Part shown: positions 49,318 to 60,776 of the stretch, in pieces | Numbering within the stretch: position 1 is the stretch's first letter | Layout of the letters: each line of letters begins with the position of its first letter | Assembly (NCBI GenBank): GCA_037903355.1 | Contig: JBAJFE010000038.1 | Span: 1,612,001-1,676,000, forward strand | Source: Trichuris trichiura | Lineage: Eukaryota > Nematoda > Enoplea > Trichinellida > Trichuridae | Direction of reading: 5' to 3' | DNA: 64,000 nt | Made by a program: the position numbers and the translations under genes | Notes under the pieces: model-generated | Told to the model about the DNA's origin: nothing | The model's input: the letters and a program-made list of their open reading frames with translations, nothing else | Database searches by the model: none

Positions 49318-50290
49318 ATGTCAGCCCTGAAGCAATCTCCGCTACCCTCCGCTTATTTTGCCTATGTACACGTGGACATCGTCAGACCTCTTCCATTGTC
49401 TGATGGCTGCAAATACCTCCTCATGGCCGTCGATAGATTCATCAGGTGGCCAGAAGCACGGCCAGTGCGTGATATTTCTGCACTGAAGGTCGTGGAAACC
49501 TTTCTAGCTAACTGGGCGCCTGCTTTGGAGTCTTGCGCCAGATAACAACAGACTAAGGCAGGCAGTTTGAGTCTCATCTCTGGACCGAGCTGAACAAGCT
49601 GAAGGGGCAAAACATACACGCACCTCAGCTTATCACCCAGAGATGAACGGGCTAGTCGAACAGTTCCATCGCCAGCTCAAAACAGCGCCCATAAGCCGGA
49701 TGCATGCAGCTGGCATCAAGTGGACACTAGCATTGCCGCTAGTCCTCCTGGGCATCTGCACTGCTTTGAAAGCTGATTTGGGACTCACGACGGCAGAGAT
49801 GGTTTGCGGAACTAGCCTGTGCTTGCTGGCTGAAAGGATCACACCAACCAGCGAACTTGCAGACGTTGATCCAACCGATTTCATCTGAGTCTTGAAGGCG
49901 GCAATGAGGAAGTTGCGCTCCATTCAGCCCAGGCTGAATACCAGAGCCACATGTATCAGCCAGAAGCTGCACGACTGCAGCCACATATTTGTCCGGGAAG
50001 AGGGTCTATCTGGCATCCTGACGCCCCGCTATTCAGGCCCGCACCCTGTTCTTCGCTAACCGAGAAAACAGTGATCATTAAACGGAATGGAGCTGAAGTC
50101 ACGGTAGCTATCCACCGGACGAATTCAGCCTTCCTACCCAGCGACCCCAACTCAACTGCAGGACTGCCGCCTTCGCCCAAACGAGTCACTTTCAATCTTT
50201 CGCACGTGAGTTGCCCCCCGCACGACTTGAATTCTAAGCGGGGAGTGATGTGGGGTGCATGTTTCACAATTGGACCCGATAACACAATTA
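49318..50290 (+). pseudogene. Ty3/gypsy retrotransposon integrase remnant
   Basis: Integrase core of a Ty3/gypsy polyprotein, broken. In order: YVHVDIVRPLPLSDGCKYLL (first catalytic Asp), MAVDRFIRWPEARPV, RQITTD (second catalytic Asp) followed directly by TAA, QFESHLWTELNKL, then after a frameshift NGLVEQFHRQLKT (catalytic Glu), LPLVLLGICTALKADLG and AEMVCGTSL, typical of the integrase tail. A further frame encodes KRNGAEVTVAIHRTNSAFLP, like the chromatin-binding C-terminal region. At least two frameshifts and two stops. No reverse transcriptase, protease or LTR is recognisable around it. Confidence 0.88.
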
Positions 50291-51278
50291 CCGTATATCG
50301 CTATCTTTACCGGGAATGACACGCGTTGCGGATCGTTCTGTCTGCGCTGAACCAGTAAAACAGTTTCAGTTCTTGTGCTGTACATCACCCAGTTTGAGGT
50401 CAACGTTTCGTCATTTCCTGCGTTATTTGCGTTCTTAAATAATAATGTCGTCAAACGTTTCAGCGTTTCGGTTTGGCAGCAAGAAAGAAAAAATTCGGAA
50501 ATAGTGGTCATGAAATGTTATCACGTAAGCAGAGTTCAGCTGATGACTTGTCGTCTGTACGAAGTTTGGGTCAAGGTAGTTTTGCATCCACTGTCATACT
50601 GTAAGTCAGTCAGCCACGGTGTCCTTACATAATCGTAAGCCTACACTTAAGGTTTACATTTTAGATTAGGCTTAAATAAGGGCGGAACGGGATGTGTGGC
50701 CGTTTGCCAGAAAGGAAGCAGCATGTATTTTTGAAACGTTGAGGCGCATAACTGACATGCTCCGGAAGTTTAATATTTCCGTCTACTGTCTTTTCTACTC
50801 TGGAAAATCTTCAGTTCAATTCGTTAGTCTTTTTGTCTTCTCAGAAGCTCGTCATGGTTGAAGCACTATTTTTGGTTTAGTTTGTCACGATCTGCAGAAA
50901 GAAGTAGTCACCGCAACTATCTATTTAAGGACTGCTGACGTCACTGCGTATTGCCAGTTTGCTCTGGCGTAGAAGCGGGGTTCATTCAGGTATAAAAGTA
51001 ATCTAATGTTTCAGAAATCCTTGCTTTGTTTGTCATTGACGACAGTAAGGCAAAAGAAAGGTATTGATGCTAGCCAGTTATTAAAAAGGTTTTATAAGAG
51101 CTAAAGAGGTTAGCGCGCTACTGTGGACTTGCGGTCTAATGTTAATCATGCAGTTCCCTTGAATAATGACGAATTTGAAGTTCTTTGAAATAATTAAGAT
51201 GCATACTGCCAATAAGTTTACTTTCTATGGTACATACATGAACGGTTGCTCTATTAACTGATGCTCTGCAATAGTGAT
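50291..51278. other. Non-coding interval downstream of the stomatin-like gene
   Basis: No gene supported. The part nearest 51278 should hold the stomatin-like 3'UTR (minus strand), but I see no clear AATAAA there. Confidence 0.45.
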
Positions 51279-54200
51279 TCAAAGTGATAGTCCAGGAGAC
51301 GTGGAGGGTGACACTGCTGCTTGGGAATGTGAGTGTGTGACCGGCGCAGAAAAAGTAGATGCCGTTGAAAAGTACGTGGTTGTGGGAGACGTCGGAGGTG
51401 CTGAAGAATAAGCAGCCGCCATGGATGCATTCGAGCTTGGTTTGACACTTCTACTACCCGCTGCCTTCTTTCCTTCCAGCAAATAGCTGAGTAGGTCGAC
51501 AGGAAAAGGGAATATAATCGTAGAATTCCGCTCTGCAGATATTGTGGTCAACGTTTGCAAGTAGCGTAACTGCAAAGCGGCAGGCGACTGGATAATTATG
51601 TCAGCTGCTTCTTTGAGCGCCTTGCTAGCCCTCTGTTCTCCATCCGCTGCAATTGCCTGGAATGTTCAATATTTAGATGAAAATGCACCGGACGGAATTA
51701 GCATCTACCTTGGCGCGGGCCTCTCGCGTCGCTTCAGCTTCAGCTGCCATTGCTCGCTGTAGCTGGACAGGAAGGCGAACATCTTTCACTTCAACTCGTT
51801 CCACCTTAACACCCCAAGGATCAGTAGCTTCATCCAAAGACGTCTGCAATAATGGGACAATCAAACAAAGGCTATTCGCTTGCTTCACGAAAACTTCCTG
51901 CCTGCATGGTTTGTGAAATCGTCTCTCTGTCAGAAAGAATCTCCGTGAGAGTCTTAGTGCCCAAAATATTCCTTAGTGTTGTCTGTGCAAGAAGCTTAGT
52001 GCTGAGCATGGCATCTTCCACATTTATGACAGAAATGGTAGCGTTCGAGATACGTGAGTAAACAACAGCGTCGACGGCCACTGTGACAGAGTCCTTAGAC
52101 AGTATCTGAAAAAGTATGGAGTAAAACCAAAATCAATATCCTGAAATTGGATATGCTTATGAAAACTAAAAATTTTCTGTAATTCAAACGTCATGACTAC
52201 TTTTATAGTTTATCCGCGAATACTTATCACTTAAATGTTTTACCAGAAAACGTTGTCCTGGAGTGAGTCCCGCTTAAAACAATTTCTTTACCCTGCTGAC
52301 GACGGAACAAGAGCAATTCCAAAACGTACGGTATAGAATTGTTCTGTATTTTTTCTAACGACTTGCTCACCATTCGTTGGTAGGGCACTTTGAATTTTAT
52401 TTACAGATACATCAAACAGGCTAACCCCGTGAACCAAAAGACCAACTATGCAAGAACCTAAGCCTGTCAAAAGACACTCCGTTTTTCGGAATGTCCTAAA
52501 ATGGGAGGTAAATCAATGACAACGAAAATGGATACAGTTGATACATTTGAGCAGCAATGGTCATCAACAACAACAGCAACAGACCAGTGAAGACATATTG
52601 GAGGAATAAACTATCATAAGAACCATTAAATGATAGCTATATCAATGGCCACTTTACGTTGGTATTGGGACATAACTTCATTATGGCTATTTTTGATCAC
52701 GCGCTGCACCATTACTTAAATCAATAACCATCTGTAGAAGATATGGTATAAGTTGTTTGCTTAAATAAAACAGCAACTGATAGCAAAATCAATTTGCAAT
52801 GCAATACTTCTACTAAAGTATTGATTAAACTATAATTTTTTATTGCAACCAACGATCATGAGCATTCAGAAAAAAATTTGAAGACTGAATGCTAACGAGA
52901 GAACAGGAGAAACTTTGTTCATTCAAGTAATGACCAGCATAGGAGAGAAAGTTTATCACGTTGAAGTTTTGCAAAAATTGCTGTTAAGTACAGTCGGGAT
53001 ATGTTCCTGGAAACTGGACGTTAAGTGAAATTGATTTCGTCATTGTTTGAATATTATATGCAGGTGTTGCGTTTCAACAAAACACCAATAAACTTGTGAA
53101 TAACAAGCAAAAGCATCTCTAAAATTCACTGTTGAAACAGAAACAAACCATAAACTCATTTTAAAAAAGTCAGCAAAATTAAGTATAAAAATTACTCGCT
53201 TCAGTTTAGAAGAATCGCTGTGTTATTGAGGTAGTAGAGTAATACTATAACTGCTTCAACTTCTCGATTAGTTGTTCTTGTTCTTTTTTTCCTAACGGGT
53301 CTTCGTAAACATTTTTAAAAAACCTTTTACGGTTGAACCCGTTTCTTCACACGACGTTTATCGATGTAAACGGACTTTGCGAAGCCTTCAGGCATAATCA
53401 TGACCCATCATCAGCGCAATGGGTGTCGCTCACCAGGCTGGTTTTCGTGTTTGCAAGCTACTCCATCCGACCACCTCTGGCAGAGATCGCAGCTGTCAGC
53501 TCCATCTTGAACTGTCGAGCCTTGGCTCCACCTCTGTCAGAAGGTGCGGTGAGCGCCCAACTGACCTACCCTGGCAGCGACAACGAGCGAACAAACTAAC
53601 AAAAGACATATATCAGTCTGTTTTAAACGGACGGACAAGTATATATCGTTTGTTTAAACATACTGAAGTCGGTTCATGAACAACGTTAAAATGAAACGAC
53701 GTTAAGCGAGGACTTCCTGTAGACTTAAGAATAGTGACAATCTTTCTAAGGCAGTTAAGCATGCTTTTCCTAAACATCGAAAAGATTAACGCACGAAAGA
53801 CATATTCTAACCAGACGCTTTTTGGAACTCCTTTTCTTACGATGATCACTTTTCTAAACGCTAACAGCTTCCAGCTGTACTCTAATTTTTTACTGAAGCT
53901 TTGCGATCAGTAAATTCACCCATAAGCTACTCAATTATTGAGGTTCCGTTCCTCAGCTTCCTGCTACTGGTAACACTCGTTGAATTACTAAAAATCCAGA
54001 GAATGACTTGTTACATTACTCCAAGATTCAAGGAGCGACTACAAAATTTGCAAGACCAATTATAACGGCAAATGAATTTTTAAAGTTGCTGAACACCATC
54101 AGACTAGTAAATTTTTGATTCCCCTACTGACATCTCAACGCACCTCGCATTAAGGACCAACACATCGACGAAAATTTACTCAAGAACACGTAATGACAGA

Positions 54201-57200
54201 ACTGATCAGTTCGCTGACCCCTAATTTGGACATCTAAAGTTAAAATGTTCAGCATGAAAGTACTGCGTTTGTGCATAAAAGTAAATACTTGAAGTAACGA
54301 ATTGTTCAGGCAAAATACTGCGAATACGCTGCACACAACTACAAAATTTAGCGCAATTCATCTGACATATCGAAATATGGATTTCTTTCTTTCTTTTCTT
54401 TCTACTAGAGCTTGACAAATAAGCTATAAAGCAGCCTAATTCTACAATTCAGGAGACCAAAATACTAGACGTGCGTAGCGGGGGCTGTTATGAAAATCAT
54501 TCACTGGTTCTATAAAAATGCACAGCACATCAAAGAGCTCGATTGGTTGCCACCCATTCGCATCATGTCGAATAGCCATTGTATTACCCTCCTGCTGCTG
54601 GTTTGCTAATAGATGTTTCGCTCCCGGAAATTACCCCAATATCATGGCGAGCAGATGTTGGCAACAGGATAACGTAGCGGACGCGCCCATTAAATCAAAA
54701 GGTTCAGTAATTGTATTTCTCATCTGAAAGACTGAGCAACGTGAACTATCAATGCTGGTCAATCACTTTGTTAATAAGATTAGTAGAAAAGAATTTTACT
54801 GACATTGCTAGAAGTGACAACGGTGTTACCAATGCTAATATAACTGCTTAAACGACGCCATTTGACAGCCAACGAATAGTTGAGCGGGGCTCCTAGTCCA
54901 TATTCGTTAATATGAAAGGGACGAACATAAGTAATTCCAACATGAAAAATGGCATAAGCAAACTTAATCAACGGGCTTTGCCGTATGAAAACGTCGAGAT
55001 AGATTATGTTCAAGTAATAGCTTCTTTCAACAGATTTGACATTTTTCTCTACCATCGAAAAACCTGACACCGCAAAGCGCCTAGGTAACAATCCACTACG
55101 CTCAGTAGGTGAAATTATCACATATAATCGACAGGAAAGCTTCGCTGCACGGAAACTGCAATTCGCAAGTATTCGCTCAACTAATAACCTGTAAAACAGC
55201 TGGAAAAGTGTTTTTGTCTTAAAAGTGAATGTACGGAGCAGTGTTTCAAAAACAATATATAAACGTACAAACAAAGGGAAGGCAACAGAAATTTCATTCA
55301 AATAAAAAATCTGATGGACAAAGACGCTTTGGAAATTTCTAAGCACGAATATTCACAATAGCGGTTCATTATGCTTATTTATCATACTCTGGCAAAAATT
55401 CAACGAAGTTAGCATGTTAGAAACTGTAGGTTGAATAAAAAGCCGTTATCTAGTTACTGTCACAAGATCCAATGCCATCGTTATCTTCAAACTAGCGGCC
55501 CTAATCGGCAATGCCCCAAAAACGATTTGTCTTATTACCTTATGAAGGTACAAATCTTTACAAACGGACTTATGGTAGAATAAAGTATACATTGCTTACA
55601 AATAAGAAATGCCATGCTTTATTCCTTAAGTGCTGCACAAATATAATATAAACACAACTTCTTTTTATGAGACCATAGATTTTCACAAAGTAGAAGATTT
55701 ATTTATGGAAGGGAGCTCGTTATTCACGTTAAAACGTTTTTTAGAAAACTCCATACCCTTCGAGTGTTCCACCTCCATTTGTGTTCTTTCACACAGCCCC
55801 CAAAATTTGATGAATTTCATTAAGCGTAAAAAAGCAAGAATGCAAACTTCGTATGCTGAAAGGAAACAATACATTCTAAATGGATAGACAGGCAACTCAT
55901 AAGAATATACTATCCAAAGCAAAAGAGGGCAAATTAGTCTGTTGGCAAAGTTTCTGTTGCGATTGCCATGTTCCTGATAACGTATTGGGAAGGAATTTGC
56001 CTACTTTCATTGTCATCAATGAAATCGCTATTACAACACAGTTTGTTCGATTTATCAGAGGACAGAATGCAGTAACAATTAATGCCCGTATGCGTTCTTC
56101 TGAAATGAAAACATGATAAAGTATTCGTTTTTTCAAGTTATTAATATGAAACAACCCAAGCCTGTTAAAAGACATCCTGTCTTTAGAAAGAACTGTCTGA
56201 AGAAAATCGAAAAAAATTAAAAGATTTTTAGCCAGCCATTACGCTTAAATCAGAGGGCTATGCCAAGTCTTCTAGCTCGCTGAGCATCGGCATAGTTTGA
56301 ATCAAACAGATATGCTAACAGAAGACCGGTGACAAAATCGTTTAGAGCTTAGATCAAGTCAATTCCAGTTCACACCTGCGAGTCAAGCTGGACAGTGAAC
56401 GCTTCACGAACGGCAATTTACCCACTTCAACAATCAGAAAAACTTTGAATCTAGGTCGTTTTTGAGAAGAGAAGTTTCCTTGATAGAAAAAATAGCAATA
56501 ACTATTTCCTTTCCACTTCGAAAAATAAAAACGGGAACTGCGATGCTTTCACCAGCAAGTAAGTAAAATCCTGTAATTGAAACTAAGAGATGAATGGCTA
56601 ATCGTAGTTCGGAATGTCTAGTTGCCTATCTTTCATAAAGTAAAGATTAACTGTGATTTTAATGAAAAGAACTACGAATTCTATTTTCTAATTTTTATCC
56701 AGGACTACTGCGTTCCCATATTTTAAACATCAGCATTTATATTCAGACAAACCTTTTTGCTTATGGTAAAATGTGAAAATTACAAGTAAAACTTTAAAAA
56801 CTTATGATGATAGATTTAAGGAATCTACCGCTTGACCTAAAGAATATCCAGACATTTTAAAGAATCACGAAGTAAACAAATGCTAAACTCCATATCAGCT
56901 TTGCTTAATTCCTGTGCAAACCGTATCCTCCTAACAAGCTAGCAATAAATTTGTTTCTGAATAACGCGGAATAGTTAAGAAGCCATGACAGGCAAAGTTT
57001 TAAGTAGCCATCAAACTACCAGTCGACACGACGAAACAATCAGACAATTACACGGAAAGAAAACAACTGCAGCAAACAGAGAGATAATCATGTTTATTTT
57101 CAAAACCGATCCACTTTAGAATTTCATCATCTCTCAGACAAAAATTGATAATGGATAGGACCATTGAAAGAAAGAAGGTTGAAATACAAAGCATCGTATA

Positions 57201-60200
57201 CAGGCACAGGTGCGAAAATTCAATATGGACCTTTAAAAATTTATACTGCTTCCATACAAAGAATGGCTATTAGCTTAAAGGACATGTTCATAGACTCACA
57301 ACTCATATAAACGTAACCTCAAGATGGATAATTGAATAAGGCCATGACAATACGAACTTACAAATCTAGCGTCCCTGTTGTCCGCTGTCTAAAGCATTTT
57401 CGTTTGCTTAACTAAAAAGTCTCTAGTGGGGTGGACTGTCCCAAGACTAAAAAAACACCCTGACCGTATTCGAGGCGAAAAATTTTAGCTGTCAAATAAA
57501 AGTTTTTCAATTAAGACCCTGTTTTGCATGTAACAATGCGGAATTTCTGGAATGCTTGTAACATAAACGACGTTCACCAAATCCAGATGTAACGTCTTTG
57601 TGTCTAACAAGCCACAGCATGCATTGATGAGACATTTATGACAGACTTAAGGAACAACCAAGCGGAGGCAGGTGGGATAGGACCATAACGCAAGTATTTC
57701 CATATTTGCTAACTAACTGCTATCGCTTGCAGTTTGCTTTATTCGAATGTACTTTGCAGTGCGGAACATGTAGCTAACGAAAAGAGAACTAATCACTTTG
57801 GTTTTAAATGTTGGAAACATAAATCAGTTCCATCAGGCATTCATGCAAAACAGGAAGATGTATTGCCACCATAGCGGCTTTTCAAATTATCGCGTAAATG
57901 AATTCGGTCAGCTGGCATGAAAATCTGTTTCAAAGGAAGGCTTTTCGTCACGGCAGATAAAGTGCCATAAAGATTCGGATAATCAGTTAGCTTGCCGTTG
58001 GAAGTTCCCGAAAAAAACATTTGAAACCTCAGGCAATCACAGCATCAGCTATTGCAAAAGGCATTGAAGATAAGCTGCTAAGCAGCAACTGACGTCTGAC
58101 TGAAGCAGAGAACATAAAAAAGCCCTCATTCAAACGCACGTTCAGCAATGATGCCAAGTTAGACATACAATAGTTCCTCAAAATGTTCCTATAATAACAT
58201 TCAGAACATGGCCATTGAAGCAGAATGACGTAAAATATTTGGAACAGGTATACAGTTTTTAAGTATGTGGAAAACAAGACAGACATCGAGTAACAGGATA
58301 TAGTGAAACGAGTTGACCACAGGAGCAGAGAAGAGTAACGCGTAAACAAAAGGAGAAAAACCATAATTAAGGACAGCAGATAAGTATGAAAAATATCTTT
58401 TACACAGAAGCCCATTACACTGAAAACTGCAGTAATTTAAATAATTGTTACCGTCCAAGTGTCAGGTATGATCCCACGAGGGTTAGTAAACTAGAGACTC
58501 TCATAATTTAACGGAACACAGCATGCTTTTAATTGGTGCGGATATTTTCGTATTCAAGGCGACTTCGTTACGTTGCACCCGTTTAGTAAGAGAAAAATGT
58601 TCTTTTCACGTCCAGAGTCAGTCTGAATGTGAAAACGCTTCCAATGATAGGCAATAAATAAAATGCTAATCTAAAGCACTAATTTCAAGGACAATGACTA
58701 CCCAGGAATCCCAGATGAGGAAAGTAGTTTTACATTGGGATGGGAAGTGCTACCATTGACAAGTTGAAAACGCATCACCTACGAGAAAAAGTTTTTCCAG
58801 GATAGTAACAGAATGTAATAAAAACACACTTGACGAACTCTGCGCATGTCATTAGCTATTCGATTTTTGCCTTAAGGCGATTTGGTCAATCCGACCATTC
58901 GGATAAGGCGCAATATTGACTCGGTCGTATCCAAACGACAACTAATGGATAAGGCGAAAATTACTTCTTCCCCCTTTTTCACTGCAACCTTTCCAGCGGT
59001 CGACAAGGCATTGCATTTAGAAATGAACCGAGCATTTGCGATCGACGTACGAAAATTTGTATCGATCCTCAATAACGGAACGAAAGTGTAACTGTCTCGT
59101 TCTCAGCCAGCCATTTGAAAACGCATAAGCGCCTCTAAACGTTACGCTTACCTCCTGCGGGGGCACGTCGAAGGAAACGACTCGCAGATCGACTTTGCGG
59201 TATGTGTCCGTGCAGGGATTGACGAAGAAAATGCCTTAAACAAGACGCAGCGTGATTAGTGCGCAGGCCTGGAAGCTGTTAAGTTCAATCTAAGGTTTAT
59301 GAGCTTACGCTGAGTAAACAAAGTCTCCTATGCTGTACACAAGAGTTTAGGACCAAATGAATTGGAATTACAATTCCATCTTATTTACCTGGTCCTCTGG
59401 CTCCGCCGGGTAGTAATCGCCCAAGACGGAAGATAACCGCTCGTTCATACTCTTTTACAACCTGAAAATGTGCAAATGAACACGGCTCACTTTCATATTC
59501 TTGTTTCCTTTGCCGTCTGTCACTCATGCTGCGTAATAATTGTTCTATATTCCTTTCGGCAATTCCCACAGCACGACCAAACGAACTATGAAACCCCTTG
59601 CTCATGACATATGTCAATCAGTCATGCAAACACTACCCATAAGCCGCCATCGGCAGGCGCATGACAGCTGAAAAAAGTTCAGATAATTCATTAAAAACCA
59701 AATCCCCATGACCGGCGGCACGGCGGCAGAGGAAAAATACGGCCATTTATCATCCCCATTAGACTAGCTTACCCCACGGCTACTGCCGATTCGTACCGCC
59801 CCTGGCTCCTTAATTTAAGCGAGTCAACACCTCAGGGCATTCCAGGTATTGACCTGTCGTGCTGAGCACATAAGGTGACCTGATAAGTGAAAGCGCTCAT
59901 TCAAATCAATCAATCTTTTCGTACCAACATCGACAGTCAATACGCATTCTTCGTGGCGTGCCGACCGTCACGTTTTTCAGCAAATTCACTAAGTGCACAA
60001 AGCTGCGCTAATTACACCCTTTGTCAACTCGAGCTCCCGCTATTCGACTTACCGTAAGGCAGAAGAACAGCGAAAAGGGGAAGGTAGCAATCAGCAGGAA
60101 CCAGGAAAGAACGATCAGGATCCAATGGCAAAAGCCCAGTTCGTTTTCCTTTTCGCCTGAAAAATGGAAGGCTAACTGAGCGATGGGCAATTCTCCTGTA

Positions 60201-60776
60201 CAAAGAAAATGGTCCTTCTTCCAACGCATGTGCTATTGTTCAAATGAGGTATAAGCTATCAGCCATACTCTTTGCCTTCAGGAAGGCAATGCCACTTCTT
60301 TCATTAAAGAGAGCAGCTGGCGTGGAAGGCCAAAGAATTAAGCTACACTATTCCAGACGGTATCACAACCATACTGTTAAACCATGCTAACGATAAATCA
60401 GGTTTCCGTCGTACTGAATACTGAGAGGCTAGTAGTTTAAGCTAACGAGTCATCAAAATTCGTCACACGATCAGAGTAAAATCCTCTACTAGTATCAGGT
60501 AACAAGTTTATGTAAAACTTTTGAAACACAAATCCAAGGAATGTGCATCTCGAACGGCAGCGCAATAAGCGTAGTGACGTGAACATGCATTCTAGGAACT
60601 TCGTCGCGTTCAGACAGCATGAAAAGCGTGCTTCCATATTTAGACTTCAGAATGATTTAGCTATCTCTTACAAAGCGGAAAATTAATGCGGGATATTACA
60701 AACCGAGATAGGGCGGAGCAAAACGTTCTTGGTTTTCGCCAGCGCGATAGGGGTCGTAGTAGTCCTTGGCGCTCAT
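51279..60776 (-). CDS. Stomatin/MEC-2-like band 7 (SPFH) membrane protein, 7 exons
   Basis: Oligomeric scaffold of the inner membrane leaflet; family members such as MEC-2 and podocin bind cholesterol and tune ion channels. Exons: 60776..60704, 60156..60053, 59461..59389, 59234..59152, 52105..51902, 51843..51709, 51656..51279. They join in frame to 349 aa. N-terminus [19 protein letters not shown]; membrane hairpin [20 protein letters not shown] with the conserved kink Pro51; then [120 protein letters not shown] and [13 protein letters not shown]. The tail is Ser/Thr/Pro-rich and variable. Intron 4 is 7,046 bp and full of repeat relics; intron 5 is GC-AG. The first exon is assigned by phase and splice sites and is the least certain. 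Confidence 0.96.
51844..51901 (-). other. GC-AG intron (stomatin-like intron 5)
   Basis: A 58-bp intron with donor ATGCAG|GCAGGA and acceptor TTGCAG|ACG, between SQTMQ and TSLDEATD, a contiguous block in the family. No GT is available at a phase-compatible position. Confidence 0.88.
52296..52495 (+). repeat. Copy of the 35.5-kb palindrome family with hammerhead-like head
   Basis: Starts CTGACGA, C, GGAAC, AAGAGCA, ATTCC, AAAACGTACG (the GAAA box mutated to AAAA and one stem II pair lost). It then follows the unit seen at 35.5 kb: TTGTTCTGTA, CATTCGTTGGTAGGGCACTT, ACAGATACATC, AACAGGC and AAGCCTGT.AAAAGACA. Diverged single copy, not palindromic. Confidence 0.75.
53387..53414 (-). ncRNA. Degenerate hammerhead-like motif
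   Basis: Minus strand: CTGATGA, T, GGGTC, then ATGCCTGAAGGCTTC. The first box is intact, but stem II and GAAA are decayed. Closest to the subfamily at 49021-49048, which also has T after the first box and GGCTTC/GCTTC after the second. Confidence 0.3.
54780..55346 (-). CDS. Unrecognised 188-codon open frame inside the stomatin-like intron
   Basis: Starts [14 protein letters not shown] and reads without stop for 188 codons on the same strand as the host gene. It has scattered hydrophobic stretches but no clear domain, signal peptide or splice structure, and I do not recognise it. Length alone makes it notable in this AT-rich DNA. It may be chance, a decayed element or a nested gene. Confidence 0.2.
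   Translation of the reverse strand: MLRNFQSVFVHQIFYLNEISVAFPLFVRLYIVFETLLRTFTFKTKTLFQLFYRLLVERILANCSFRAAKLSCRLYVIISPTERSGLLPRRFAVSGFSMVEKNVKSVERSYYLNIIYLDVFIRQSPLIKFAYAIFHVGITYVRPFHINEYGLGAPLNYSLAVKWRRLSSYISIGNTVVTSSNVSKILFY
56143..56183 (+). repeat. 41-bp exact repeat of 35745-35785
   Basis: AATATGAAACAACCCAAGCC and the following 21 bases match 35745-35785 without a mismatch, the tail of the palindrome-family unit. Confidence 0.85.

Larger units (their letters stand above)
52106..59151 (-). other. 7-kb intron 4 of the stomatin-like gene
   Basis: Bounded by GAG|GTAAGC and TTTTTCAG|ATAC. Contains hammerhead-like relics at 52296 and 53387 and the 41-bp repeat at 56143. Two minus-strand open frames, 54780-55346 (188 codons) and 58029-58415 (128 codons), resemble no family I know; the second is strongly hydrophobic and probably an artefact of T-rich composition. 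Confidence 0.8.

Noticed and set aside
50532..50575. CTGATGA at 50532 as another hammerhead
   Set aside because: No complementary stem II and no GAAA at the expected distance.
58029..58415. 128-codon hydrophobic minus-strand frame in the stomatin-like intron
   Set aside because: Composition (Phe/Leu/Ser/Tyr) is what T-rich non-coding DNA gives; no domain.
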